64,000 bases of DNA from positions 124,001-188,000 of the forward strand of contig NZ_AUDQ01000004.1 in the NCBI RefSeq assembly GCF_000425545.1, read 5' to 3'. Under the pieces are notes generated by a model. The model was not told the DNA's origin. It was given only the letters and a program-made list of their open reading frames with translations, and made no database searches. Origin of the DNA: Sporosarcina ureae DSM 2281 (GTDB lineage: Bacteria; Bacillota; Bacilli; Bacillales_A; Planococcaceae). Numbering within the stretch: the first letter of the stretch is position 1; the number at the start of each line of letters is the position of its first letter. A program made the translations under genes and the position numbers. Of the stretch, positions 8,837 to 17,824 are shown piece after piece.

Positions 8837-9406
8837 ATGTGGGTCTATGAGAAAAAATTATTGTATCCGGTAGAGGTCAAAGAGTGTAACCCAAAACTTG
8901 CGAGGTACATTGCGGAGCAATATGGCGGTGCAGATGGCGAGCTGGCTGCTGCATTACGCTATATGAATCAGCGCTACACCGTTCCTGATAAAGTCATCGG
9001 TGTACTGAATGATATTGCGACCGAAGAGTTTTCTCATTTAGAAATGCTTGCTACCATGATTTATAAATTAACGAAAGATGCGACCCCCGAACAACTTGAA
9101 GAAGCCGGACTTGGTGCACATTACGTCAATCACGGCCATGCGTTGTTTTATGAAAATGCGGCTGGTGTACCCTTTACGACTACGTACTTTCAAGCAAAGG
9201 GAGATCCGATAGCTGATTTGTACGAAGATATAGCAGCGGAAGAAAAAGCACGCGCTACGTATCAATGGATCATCGATATCTCAGACGATGCATGGATTAA
9301 TGATTCTCTTAAATTTCTAAGAGAAAGAGAAAACGTCCATTCACTGCGTTTTCGTGAAGCGGTCGAAGTCTTGAAGGAAGAACGCGACAGGAAAAAAATC
9401 TTCTAA
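8837..9406 (+). CDS. cotJC: spore coat manganese catalase-like protein CotJC
   Basis: 189 residues, ferritin-like four-helix fold of the manganese catalase family: ELAAALRYMNQRY, TEEFSHLEML and DIAAEEKARATYQW hold the Glu/His ligands of a di-metal site. In Bacillus CotJC is a coat component. ATG at 8837 is preferred over the overlapping TTG at 8834 because GGAGGG lies 7 nt before it. 36 bp separate it from cotJB and a strong terminator follows, closing the operon. Confidence 0.95.
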   Translation: MWVYEKKLLYPVEVKECNPKLARYIAEQYGGADGELAAALRYMNQRYTVPDKVIGVLNDIATEEFSHLEMLATMIYKLTKDATPEQLEEAGLGAHYVNHGHALFYENAAGVPFTTTYFQAKGDPIADLYEDIAAEEKARATYQWIIDISDDAWINDSLKFLRERENVHSLRFREAVEVLKEERDRKKIF

Positions 9407-9414
9407 CATGAATG

Positions 9415-9456
9415 GGTCTCCTTTTCTCTTTTCAACAAAGAGAAGGAGACCTTTTT
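9415..9456 (+). terminator. terminator of cotJABC
   Basis: Long hairpin with 15-bp arms (GGTCTCCTT..., ...AAGGAGACC), 5-7 nt loop and TTTTT tail, 8 bp after the cotJC stop. Confidence 0.92.
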
Positions 9457-9520
9457 AGTGTTTAATCACAAGGATTCAATGGTATCTTTTGTAGAAAGGA
9501 GATATACGGAGGTGTTCTTT

Positions 9521-11188
9521 TTGTTAAAACGAAGAATGAAAAATGCACAACGTTCACAGGAAATCATAAATGTCTTTTTAAGAAATGGATTCAGTCATGT
9601 CTTATTTCGTCTTGGACTGACGGATCGAAAGTTTACTTCTGCGGATGAACAAATCGATTTGAATTTATATCATGTCGGTAAAAAATTACGAACTGCATTA
9701 GAACAACTCGGACCAACTTTCGTTAAGCTTGGACAAATTGCCAGTGGCCGGCGCGATTTAGTCCCAGAGGAAATCGCTTCAGAGCTTGAAAAACTACAAG
9801 ACCATGTGGAGTCTTTCCCATTTGAAGTAGTCAGGGAAATAATCGAGTATCAATTAGGGGGAACGATTGAAGAACTCTTTTTAGAATTCAATGAAAAACC
9901 ACTCGCATCAGCTTCTATAGGTCAAGTGCATACAGCTCGGTTGCCTAACGGTGAACACGTAGCGGTGAAAATCCAACGCCCTAATATCCAACAACAAGTG
10001 AATACTGACCTCGCTATCTTGCACGACTTGGCCGGATTTCTCGAGAAGAATATGGACTGGGCGAAAGCGTATCATATAAAAGATTTAATCTATGAGTTCT
10101 CTCATTCTCTACGTGAAGAATTGGACTATCAACTAGAAGGCCGTAACGCAGAACGAATCTCGCATCAATTTGCGAAAAAGCCTACCATCCAAGTTCCGGT
10201 TGTTTACGATGAATACACTACACGTGTTGTGCTAACGACAGGACTGGTCACCGGTATTAAAGTGAGCAATATCGGACAACTGGACCGCGAAAGATATGAC
10301 CGCAAGTTGATTGCAGAAAGAATTGCAGATTCCATGCTGTCTCAAGTAATGGAAAACGGTTTTTTCCACGGTGATCCTCATCCTGGTAACATCTTCATTG
10401 CGCCTGGAAACGTTATTCATTATTTGGATTTCGGTATGGTCGGTCAACTGAGTAAGGAAATGACGTATCATTTCATTTCATTGCTCGTTGCCTTGCAAAA
10501 AGGAAATATTGCTCGATTAATCGATGTATTCGAAGCTATGAATATTTTACATGAGCATACTAAAACGGATGCTCTATATCGTGATTTGCAGATTATTCAA
10601 CGAAAATATTATGAGACACCCCTTACAGATTTAAGGTTAGGCGATGTATTTATGGAGATTTTCTCAATCGCTTATCGCCACCGCATACGTTTACCGAATG
10701 AAATTGCTATTCTTGTAAAGGTGATTCTGACACTCGAAGGTGTACTCGGAAAATTGGATCCTTCATTCAGTATTATGAAAGCCATCGAACCGTATGGTAA
10801 AAAGATGGTGTTTAAACAATTCGATCCACGCTACTTACTGGAGAATGGCTGGCATACTTTTGTTAAGAATGCCGAAATTCTGTCCGAATTACCTAACGAT
10901 ATGAAAAAAGCTATCAAAACCATACAAAAAGGGAAAGTGGAATTAGACGTCGGCTTGAAGCAAACAAACATTATTTTCCGCCGACTTGATAAAATCGCTA
11001 ACCGCCTTTCTTTAAGTATCGTGTTGTTGGCATTCAGTATTCTAATGGTCGGCCTAATTATCGGTTCTGCCATTGCCGGACAAACCGCGCTCTTCTTAAA
11101 GTTGCCGCTCATTGAAGTCGGTGCGGTCATCGCAACTCTAATGTTTATTTACCTGCTATTTTCCATCTTACGTTCCGGACGAATATAA
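9521..11188 (+). CDS. AarF/UbiB (ABC1) family atypical kinase, membrane-anchored
   Basis: 555 residues: LGPTFVKLGQIASGRRDLVP (the KxGQ signature of the UbiB family), an Ala-rich loop ASASIGQVHTA, VAVKIQRP nucleotide lysine, HGDPHPGNI catalytic loop and LDFGMVG metal motif. Two membrane helices close the C-terminus (about 500-550). UbiB proteins are ATPases or kinases supporting isoprenoid lipid or quinone metabolism; the Bacillales members have no settled role. The longest frame starts inside the preceding terminator; the TTG at 9521 has a GGAGG site 8 nt upstream and gives the usual length. A weak alternative is the ATG at 9536. Confidence 0.9.
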   Translation: MLKRRMKNAQRSQEIINVFLRNGFSHVLFRLGLTDRKFTSADEQIDLNLYHVGKKLRTALEQLGPTFVKLGQIASGRRDLVPEEIASELEKLQDHVESFPFEVVREIIEYQLGGTIEELFLEFNEKPLASASIGQVHTARLPNGEHVAVKIQRPNIQQQVNTDLAILHDLAGFLEKNMDWAKAYHIKDLIYEFSHSLREELDYQLEGRNAERISHQFAKKPTIQVPVVYDEYTTRVVLTTGLVTGIKVSNIGQLDRERYDRKLIAERIADSMLSQVMENGFFHGDPHPGNIFIAPGNVIHYLDFGMVGQLSKEMTYHFISLLVALQKGNIARLIDVFEAMNILHEHTKTDALYRDLQIIQRKYYETPLTDLRLGDVFMEIFSIAYRHRIRLPNEIAILVKVILTLEGVLGKLDPSFSIMKAIEPYGKKMVFKQFDPRYLLENGWHTFVKNAEILSELPNDMKKAIKTIQKGKVELDVGLKQTNIIFRRLDKIANRLSLSIVLLAFSILMVGLIIGSAIAGQTALFLKLPLIEVGAVIATLMFIYLLFSILRSGRI

Positions 11189-11258
11189 TGTTCTGTTTAT
11201 CCCTACACAATTGGGGAATAAGAAAAGCAGACTACTATTTTCGATGGGAGGATTTTAT

Positions 11259-13316
11259 GTGAAGAAAGATCATCAAGTAAACGAAGAGAGTAAAAATAAA
11301 CAATTGGAGACATTCCGCGCGCGTGACTACGAACATTCTATGACAACAAATCAAGGATTGAAGATTTCAGAAGATGAACATTCACTAAAAGCAGGAACAC
11401 GCGGTCCAACGCTAATGGAGGATTTCCATTTCCGAGAGAAAATGACGCACTTTGACCATGAACGAATTCCAGAGCGGGTAGTTCACGCACGGGGCTTTGC
11501 AGCGCATGGCGAATTCGAAGTGTATGAGTCCATGAAGAAATATACAAAAGCAGGATTTTTACAGGAGCCAGGCACCAAAACTCCTGTATTCACCAGATTC
11601 TCTAGTGTAGCAGGTAGTAAAGGTTCTGCTGAAACCGTACGTGATGCACGAGGTTTTGCCGTGAAGTTTTATACACAAGAAGGTAACTATGACCTAGTAG
11701 GAAATAATATACCGGTATTCTTTATTCAAGATGCTATTAAATTTCCTGACTTAATACATGCTGTGAAGCCTGAGCCACATAACGAAATGCCACAGGCTGC
11801 ATCTGCACATGATACATTCTGGGACTTTGTTGCGAACAATCAAGAATCTGCACATATGGTCATGTGGCAAATGTCCGACCGTGCTATTCCAAGGAGCTTC
11901 CGTATGATGGAAGGGTTCGGTGTACACACGTATCGCTTTGTAAACGACCAAGGTGAAGCGCACTTTGTGAAATTCCATTGGAAACCAAAGCTCGGTGCCC
12001 ACTCCTTAGTTTGGGATGAAGCGCAGAAAATTAACGGAAAAGATCCTGATTTCCACCGTCGTGATTTATGGGAGTCGATTGAAAACGGAAACTTCGTGGA
12101 ATTTGAACTTGGCGTACAATTACTAGAGGAAAAAGATGAATTTAAATTTGATTTTGATATTTTAGATCCTACTAAGCTATGGCCTGAAGAAGATATTCCG
12201 GTAAAAATCATTGGGAAAATGACTTTAAATCGCAACGTAGACAATGTATTTGCTGAAATGGAGCAAGTTGCATTCCACCCAGGCAGCGTGGTACCCGGAA
12301 TTGATTTCTCGAATGATCCACTATTGCAAGGAAGATTGTTCTCCTATACAGATACACAATTAATCCGTCTGGGCGGACCTAACTTCCATGAGTTGCCTAT
12401 TAACCGACCGGTCTGTCCGTTCCACAATAACCAGCGTGACGGATACGGCAGACAGACCATCAACGTCGGACAAACTCACTATCATAACAATTCATTATCC
12501 AACAATAAACCGGACACGGCTCCCGAGGAAGATGGCGGCTACGTACATTACCAAGAGAAGGTAGAAGGCCGCAAAGTACAAGCCCGAAGTGATTCGTTCA
12601 AAGACCACTTCTCACAGGCCCGTCTATTCTGGAACAGTATGTCTGACGCAGAGAAAGAGCATATTATTGCAGCGTTTAGCTTTGAAATTGGAAAAGTGAA
12701 TGATATGAATGTAAGAAAACAAGCAGTGGATATGTTTGCTAATGTCGATATGAATATGGCGACTCAAGTCGCTGACGCAGTCGGTGTCGAGGCACCAACA
12801 GATGTCACACAGTCTAGCGAATCTAAGTCATCCCCTGCCCTCAGTCAGGAGAACACGGCAAAAGTGCCCGATACGCGTACAGTAGCTGTGTTAATCGCGG
12901 ACCAGTTCGACGATGAAGCGCTTGAACCATTCTTGAAGGCTTCATTGGATGCAGGTATGACGGTTAATATTGTGAGCGAGAAGTTCGGCAAGCTGACGGG
13001 TAAGAATGGGGCTACAGTTGATGTAGACGAAACATTGTTGACAGTTCACTCCGTCCTATACGATGCGTTGTATGTTGTAGGTGGACAAGCGAAGCAACAA
13101 CAGAAGTTCGATGCCGATGTTGCTGACTTCGTCAATGAAGCGTATATGCATTTCAAACCGATCGGCTCTGCTCCAGCAGCTGAAGGGTTGATGGAGAAGA
13201 CCAAAGTAAAACCAGGTCCTGGCATTTTGATGGATTTGAAGGTTTCAGGTGAAGGCGAGCAATGGGTAGAGGCTGTTGCACACCACCGCTTCTGGGATCG
13301 TAATATTTACGCATAA
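11259..13316 (+). CDS. katE: large-subunit catalase (HPII/KatE type)
   Basis: 685 residues. The catalase core (about 50-500) has the distal His region RVVHARGFAAHG, the Asn region LVGNNIPVFFIQD and the proximal Tyr motif RLFSYTDTQLIRLG. The extra C-terminal domain (about 555-685, TVAVLIADQFDDEALEPF) is the DJ-1/GATase-like flavodoxin fold of large HPII-type catalases. It breaks down H2O2 in the cytoplasm. The start is GTG at 11259 with GGGAGG 7 nt upstream; length agrees with Bacillus KatE (about 686). Only 70 bp separate it from the UbiB gene. In Bacillus katE is a general stress gene. Confidence 0.94.
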   Translation: MKKDHQVNEESKNKQLETFRARDYEHSMTTNQGLKISEDEHSLKAGTRGPTLMEDFHFREKMTHFDHERIPERVVHARGFAAHGEFEVYESMKKYTKAGFLQEPGTKTPVFTRFSSVAGSKGSAETVRDARGFAVKFYTQEGNYDLVGNNIPVFFIQDAIKFPDLIHAVKPEPHNEMPQAASAHDTFWDFVANNQESAHMVMWQMSDRAIPRSFRMMEGFGVHTYRFVNDQGEAHFVKFHWKPKLGAHSLVWDEAQKINGKDPDFHRRDLWESIENGNFVEFELGVQLLEEKDEFKFDFDILDPTKLWPEEDIPVKIIGKMTLNRNVDNVFAEMEQVAFHPGSVVPGIDFSNDPLLQGRLFSYTDTQLIRLGGPNFHELPINRPVCPFHNNQRDGYGRQTINVGQTHYHNNSLSNNKPDTAPEEDGGYVHYQEKVEGRKVQARSDSFKDHFSQARLFWNSMSDAEKEHIIAAFSFEIGKVNDMNVRKQAVDMFANVDMNMATQVADAVGVEAPTDVTQSSESKSSPALSQENTAKVPDTRTVAVLIADQFDDEALEPFLKASLDAGMTVNIVSEKFGKLTGKNGATVDVDETLLTVHSVLYDALYVVGGQAKQQQKFDADVADFVNEAYMHFKPIGSAPAAEGLMEKTKVKPGPGILMDLKVSGEGEQWVEAVAHHRFWDRNIYA

Positions 13317-13323
13317 TCAAACC

Positions 13324-13366
13324 AAGGCTGACGCAAGAAGATCCACTTCTTGCGTCAGCCTTTTTT
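13324..13366 (+). terminator. terminator of katE
   Basis: 17-bp near-perfect hairpin (AAGGCTGACGCAAGAAG and complement) with a TTTTTT tail, 8 bp after the stop. Confidence 0.93.
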
Positions 13367-13698
13367 ATGGGTAGTTTTAAGTTTAAGTCTCATAAACTCG
13401 AATGAATGGAGAGTGAATGAATGAGTGCGAGCGAATTGAAGCTCCAGCTTCCGCTTCAATCCCTGCCTTTATAGTGGTAGAAATCAGATCACTTACTGAC
13501 GATAATGCATGAATTATTGTTGCTTTTAAACCTATTTATGTTCAACTATAGATTTAAGTCAAAATTGAATAATACTCTAATTATAATATACAACCCTAAT
13601 TATCCCCCAGTTGCTCTGTTGGGATTTGAACATAAGCAAAGCGTTTGGAGCACATTTTCCCAATGGGTATATGCACCCCAAAATTGCTGTCGGCCTAT
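13367..13698. other. intergenic stretch without recognisable gene
   Basis: About 330 bp between convergent katE and the LysR gene. The only clear structure is an inverted repeat ATTGAAGC...GCTTCAAT at 13435-13460 with a 10-nt loop. Short frames here have no ribosome sites and no family resemblance. Confidence 0.5.
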
Positions 13699-14583
13699 CT
13701 AATTCTTCTCCAATATCCCTATAAACTTCGAAGCCGCTGGTGATAGCGACACTCCTTTTAAATAGCACACACCGATGCTGCGCTTAGGTATGGGTTTTAA
13801 AAACTCTACTTCCTGCAGCATGCCACGTTCCAAGTACTCTTCCGAAAACTCCTTGACCACACATGCAATGCCCAAATTGATTTGGGCAAATTCCAACAAC
13901 AACTCATGAGAACCTAGTTCAAATTCAGGGTAAATCTTTACACCTTCCTTCAATAGAAAGTCTTCTACATACTGACGTGAATTGGATTTCGACTCCAATA
14001 AAATTAACGGTAATCTTGCAAGCTCCTGCAGAGGCACGGGTTTCAAGAAAAGTTTTCGAAATCGTTCTCCGTATACGAACGTGTCTTGTACGTCGAAACA
14101 CGCATGCTTCTCCAACGAATCATCTTCAATTGGAAAGTTACAAATGGCAATATCCACTTCGCCTGATTTCAGCGCAGCGATTAGCTCTAAAGTTGTGCCA
14201 TTTGTAATTTTGAATCGGATGCCCGGAAAACTTGTATGGAAAGCTTCCAGGTAAGGTAGCAGATAATAACGGGAAATCGTATCCCCTACACCTATTTTCA
14301 ATTCACCTGATGATAGATTCTTCAACTCCTGTAACTTTTCATTGCCTGCCTCGATTAAATTCAGTGCCGAATTGGCATACTCGTATAGCAAGGAGCCTTC
14401 ATCGGTCAATGTCACCCCTTTGGATGTACGATTAAACAGACGTGTGTCCAAAGCTCCTTCCAACTGCGATATTATTTGACTAACGGCAGGCTGTGTCATA
14501 AATAAACTTCGAGCGGCTTTTGAGAAACTTTCATTATGAACAACTGTTCGGAAGACTTTATACCACTCTAAGTTGATTGACAT
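13699..14583 (-). CDS. LysR-family transcriptional regulator
   Basis: 294 residues with an N-terminal winged HTH (about 1-65: FSKAARSLFMTQPAVSQIISQLE) and a C-terminal periplasmic-binding-like effector domain. Divergent from the CofE-like ligase gene, 112 bp away, the standard arrangement for a LysR protein controlling its neighbour and itself. The effector is unknown. An AGGGG site precedes the ATG. An interrupted inverted repeat in the divergent region is a candidate operator. Confidence 0.93.
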   Translation of the reverse strand: MSINLEWYKVFRTVVHNESFSKAARSLFMTQPAVSQIISQLEGALDTRLFNRTSKGVTLTDEGSLLYEYANSALNLIEAGNEKLQELKNLSSGELKIGVGDTISRYYLLPYLEAFHTSFPGIRFKITNGTTLELIAALKSGEVDIAICNFPIEDDSLEKHACFDVQDTFVYGERFRKLFLKPVPLQELARLPLILLESKSNSRQYVEDFLLKEGVKIYPEFELGSHELLLEFAQINLGIACVVKEFSEEYLERGMLQEVEFLKPIPKRSIGVCYLKGVSLSPAASKFIGILEKN

Positions 14584-14607
14584 ATAACCCCTCCTTATAT
14601 CCCCTAT

Positions 14608-14628
14608 TAAGTATATTAATTTTACTTA
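14608..14628. promoter_or_regulatory. candidate LysR operator
   Basis: Inverted repeat TAAGTA-9 nt-TACTTA with 6-bp arms between the divergent LysR and CofE-like genes. It overlaps the probable -35 element of the latter gene. Assignment rests on position and symmetry only. Confidence 0.5.
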
Positions 14629-14650
14629 TACCATAAATGAACGTTATAAT
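14621..14650 (+). promoter_or_regulatory. sigma-A type promoter of the CofE-like gene
   Basis: -35 TTTACT (14621-14626), 18-bp spacer, -10 TATAAT (14645-14650), 46 bp before the start codon. Confidence 0.6.
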
Positions 14651-14695
14651 ACAAAGAAGAGTGATCAAATTGAGTTTCACTAAGGAGCGATTGTT

Positions 14696-15886
14696 TTGGG
14701 AAGAGTTGTAGGAACGGTTGTTAGAGGATTACGTTGCCCGATTATAAATGAAGGTGACAATATTGATCAAATCGTAGTAGATAGTGTATTAGAAGCTTCA
14801 GAAAAAGAGAATATTACATTTCAAGATAAAGATATCGTATCCATCACGGAATCAATTGTAGCGCGTGCTCAAGGAAACTATGCAACAATTGATGATATCG
14901 CAAAAGATATCGAAGCGAAATTCGGTGATGATACAATCGGTGTCATTTTCCCTATTCTTAGTCGTAACCGTTTTGGAAACTGCTTACGCGGTGTCGCAAA
15001 AGGCGCGAAGAAAATCGTTTTAATGCTTAGCTATCCTTCCGATGAAGTCGGTAACCACTTAGTTGAACTGGATCGTCTAGATGAAAAGGGAGTTAACCCT
15101 TGGACTGATGTATTGACTGAAGTTGAGTTCCGCGAACACTTCGGCGAGAACAAACACCCATTCACAGGCGTTGATTATATTGAATATTATAAATCATTGA
15201 TGGACGAGTTCGGTGTAGAGCATGAGGTCATTTTCTCCAATAATGCGAGAACGATTTTAGATTATACGAAAACTGTACTGACTTGCGATATCCATACACG
15301 TTTCAGAACAAAGCGTATTTTAGAAGCAAACGGTGCCGAAAAAATTTATGGTTTGGATGACATTTTGGCAACTTCTATCGATGGCAGTGGCTACAACGAA
15401 CAGTTCGGCTTACTTGGCGCGAACAAAGCCCAAGAAGACAGCATCAAACTGTTTCCTCATAGCTGTCAGCCTATAGTAGATAACATTCAGGCCATGTTGA
15501 AAAAAGAAACGGGCAAACATATAGAAGTGATGATCTACGGAGATGGCGCGTTCAAAGACCCTGTAGGTAAGATTTGGGAACTGGCCGATCCAGTCGTATC
15601 CCCCGCTTATACAGATGGACTTGATGGCATCCCAAATGAAGTAAAGCTAAAATACTTAGCTGATAATGATTTCTCTGAATTGCGCGGAGAGGAATTAAAG
15701 AATGCTGTTTCTAATTTTATTGAGAATAAAGATACTAATTTAATGGGATCCATGGCTTCACAAGGAACAACTCCTCGTAAGCTAACAGATTTAATCGGTT
15801 CATTATCCGACCTGACTTCAGGTAGTGGTGACAAAGGTACACCTATTGTCTTTATTCAAGGATATTTCGATAACTTCACAAACTAA
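14696..15886 (+). CDS. CofE-like (coenzyme F420-0:gamma-glutamyl ligase family) protein
   Basis: 396 residues. The N-terminal half follows the CofE/FbiB ligase pattern: VRGLRCPIINEGDNI, VSITESIVARAQGNY and FPILSRNRFG. In methanogens and actinobacteria CofE adds glutamate to coenzyme F420-0 using GTP. Bacillales are not known to make F420, so the substrate here is uncertain. The protein is larger than archaeal CofE (about 250 residues) and carries an additional C-terminal half of about 150 residues. Start TTG at 14696, 8 nt after AAGGAG. Monocistronic, divergent from a LysR gene, with its own terminator. Confidence 0.8.
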   Translation: MGRVVGTVVRGLRCPIINEGDNIDQIVVDSVLEASEKENITFQDKDIVSITESIVARAQGNYATIDDIAKDIEAKFGDDTIGVIFPILSRNRFGNCLRGVAKGAKKIVLMLSYPSDEVGNHLVELDRLDEKGVNPWTDVLTEVEFREHFGENKHPFTGVDYIEYYKSLMDEFGVEHEVIFSNNARTILDYTKTVLTCDIHTRFRTKRILEANGAEKIYGLDDILATSIDGSGYNEQFGLLGANKAQEDSIKLFPHSCQPIVDNIQAMLKKETGKHIEVMIYGDGAFKDPVGKIWELADPVVSPAYTDGLDGIPNEVKLKYLADNDFSELRGEELKNAVSNFIENKDTNLMGSMASQGTTPRKLTDLIGSLSDLTSGSGDKGTPIVFIQGYFDNFTN

Positions 15887-15892
15887 GATATT

Positions 15893-15925
15893 ACACTTGT
15901 GAGAATACTCACAGGTGTTTTTTAT
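15893..15925 (+). terminator. terminator of the CofE-like gene
   Basis: Hairpin ACACTTGTGAG / CTCACAGGTGT (one wobble pair), 4-nt loop, T6 tail. Confidence 0.85.
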
Positions 15926-16013
15926 TTTATCGCCCAAGTATTATAAACGGATCTTTTTTCTATGCTACAATTGTAATAATTTATGTGGTGTTCAGAAGAG
16001 GGGAATTGAGTTT

Positions 16014-16826
16014 ATGACAATAGATATAAAAAAAAGAAACGCTGTACATATAACAGGTTCTGGTGAACAAACCATAGTTTTTGCACACGGTTTTGGCTGT
16101 GATCAAACGGTATGGAATCACGTCGTTCCCGCATTTGAAAAGCAGTATCGGATTGTGACATTTGATTACGTAGGCTCTGGTCAAAGTGATAAGACAGCCT
16201 ACTCAGCAGAGCGCTATGCATCATTGCCTGGCTATGCACAAGACGTAATCGAGGTATGTGAGGCGCTAGAACTAAAAGATATTATCTATGTTGGTCACTC
16301 AGTAAGTGGAATGATTGGTGTGCTCGCTTCTATCCAAAGACCTGACTTAATGGAAAAGCTAATCATGATCGGCCCTTCCCCCCATTACTTAAATGAAACC
16401 GATTACCATGGTGGATTTGAACGTGAAGATATTGATGAATTACTCGATATGATGGAGATGAACTATAAAGAGTTCACGAAATACTTAGCACCCATAGCGA
16501 TGAAAAATGAAGATCGACCACATCTATCTGAAGAGTTCGAGTCTATGTTGTGTACGAATGATCCTGGCATTGCACGCCGCTTTGCAGAAGCAACATTCAT
16601 GTCAGATGTTCGTGAGGAATTACCTAAGGTTCCCACGAGAACACTTATTTTACAACCGACCGAAGACTCTATCGTACCTATGGAAGTAGGACACTATATA
16701 AAGGAGCACATTTCGGACAGTGAACTGGTCATCATGAAAGCAAAAGGACATAATCCACATATCAGTCATCCTACAGAAACAATTGATGAGATTACACGTT
16801 TTATCGAAGAGGACAGGAGCGTATAA
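16014..16826 (+). CDS. rsbQ: RsbQ-type alpha/beta hydrolase
   Basis: 270 residues with the RsbQ layout: oxyanion segment FAHGFGCDQTVW, nucleophile elbow GHSVSG (Ser96), acidic residue Asp218 (QPTEDS) and His246 (KGHNPH), matching the Ser96-Asp219-His247 triad of Bacillus RsbQ within one residue. In Bacillus RsbQ supplies a small ligand to the PAS domain of RsbP in energy-stress signalling. Here the partner gene 3 bp downstream is a PAS-GGDEF protein, so the hydrolase probably controls c-di-GMP synthesis. ATG at 16014 with AGAGGGG upstream; the frame's upstream extension lies in the leader. Confidence 0.88.
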   Translation: MTIDIKKRNAVHITGSGEQTIVFAHGFGCDQTVWNHVVPAFEKQYRIVTFDYVGSGQSDKTAYSAERYASLPGYAQDVIEVCEALELKDIIYVGHSVSGMIGVLASIQRPDLMEKLIMIGPSPHYLNETDYHGGFEREDIDELLDMMEMNYKEFTKYLAPIAMKNEDRPHLSEEFESMLCTNDPGIARRFAEATFMSDVREELPKVPTRTLILQPTEDSIVPMEVGHYIKEHISDSELVIMKAKGHNPHISHPTETIDEITRFIEEDRSV

Positions 16827-16829
16827 ATC

Positions 16830-17774
16830 ATGGATGAGCAGATGGACTTATTGCCTTGCGGATATTTCGTCTTAACAAGTGAATGGGAGTTTGTTGAAAT
16901 GAATAAGACGATGCGAGAGATATTACGTCTAGACAAAATGCCGCGACATATGCATGACGTACTAACAGTCCCATCTAAAGTTTATTTCCAAACCTACTTC
17001 GTGCCGTCTATTTCTATGCACCAAGAAATACGGGAAATGTATTTAAACTTTAAAGTAGTTAATCGTACCCTCCCTGTATTGATGAATGTCAGTAAACGCA
17101 ATGGATTATATGAAGGTATTGTAGTTCCGATTACAGTACGTGATGAATATGAGAACCAGTTACTAAAATCAAAAAAAGAAGCAGAGAAAATTCAACAACA
17201 GACGGATGAAGCGTACAATAAATTACTCGGATTGCTTGAAGAAGTGGAATACAAGCAACAGCAACTTCAGGATTTGAATGGAGAACTTCAAGAACTAGCT
17301 ACGCGGGATGAATTGACAGGACTCTATAATCGTCGTGTATTCCGGAGAAATTTAGATGCTGCGATCAATCGTGCAGAACTCTTTATGACGCGTTCATTCT
17401 CTTTATTAATGTTTGATATCGACCATTTCAAAACTGTGAATGATACACATGGCCATTTAGTAGGTGATGATGTGTTGAGAGAAGTAGCTCGCAAGTTGAA
17501 GTACAAAATTTATTCTCCACACTTAGTAGCACGGATTGGCGGAGAAGAATTTGCGGTACTATTTGATGATCCCAATCATCAAAAGAACTGTGAAAGAGCA
17601 GAAGAACTTCGATGCTATATAGAAAAGTCTGAATGGAATAGCATCGGGATAACCGTCAGTATGGGCATCACGAATTTCCGCAAAGGCGATCAATCGAGCC
17701 ATATTTATGGCAGAGCTGATGATGCCCAGTATGCTTCCAAACGTAATGGTCGAAATTGTTTAACACGCATATGA
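16830..17774 (+). CDS. PAS-GGDEF diguanylate cyclase paired with RsbQ
   Basis: 314 residues: an RsbP-like PAS domain (about 5-105, PCGYFVLTSEWEFVEMN), a coiled coil (about 110-155), and a GGDEF domain (about 155-314) with DELTGLYNRR, LLMFDIDHFKTVND and an intact GGEEF at 237-241. The RxxD inhibitory site is absent (YSPH at that position), so product inhibition may not occur through it. The start codon follows the rsbQ stop by 3 bp, indicating coupled expression. This matches the published class in which an RsbQ-type hydrolase and its PAS domain drive varied outputs, including GGDEF. Confidence 0.9.
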   Translation: MDEQMDLLPCGYFVLTSEWEFVEMNKTMREILRLDKMPRHMHDVLTVPSKVYFQTYFVPSISMHQEIREMYLNFKVVNRTLPVLMNVSKRNGLYEGIVVPITVRDEYENQLLKSKKEAEKIQQQTDEAYNKLLGLLEEVEYKQQQLQDLNGELQELATRDELTGLYNRRVFRRNLDAAINRAELFMTRSFSLLMFDIDHFKTVNDTHGHLVGDDVLREVARKLKYKIYSPHLVARIGGEEFAVLFDDPNHQKNCERAEELRCYIEKSEWNSIGITVSMGITNFRKGDQSSHIYGRADDAQYASKRNGRNCLTRI

Positions 17775-17808
17775 AAAGACACTACATACAGAACGGTAGT
17801 GTCTTTTT
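17774..17808 (+). terminator. terminator of the rsbQ/PAS-GGDEF operon
   Basis: AAAAGACACTAC / GTAGTGTCTTTTT hairpin with a 10-nt loop; may act on both strands because the MFS gene converges from the right. Confidence 0.85.
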
Positions 17809-17824
17809 GCATAGTTTATCACTC

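Noticed and set aside
13505-13702. 65-codon plus-strand frame between katE and the LysR gene
   Set aside because: No ribosome site, very AT-rich and without family resemblance.
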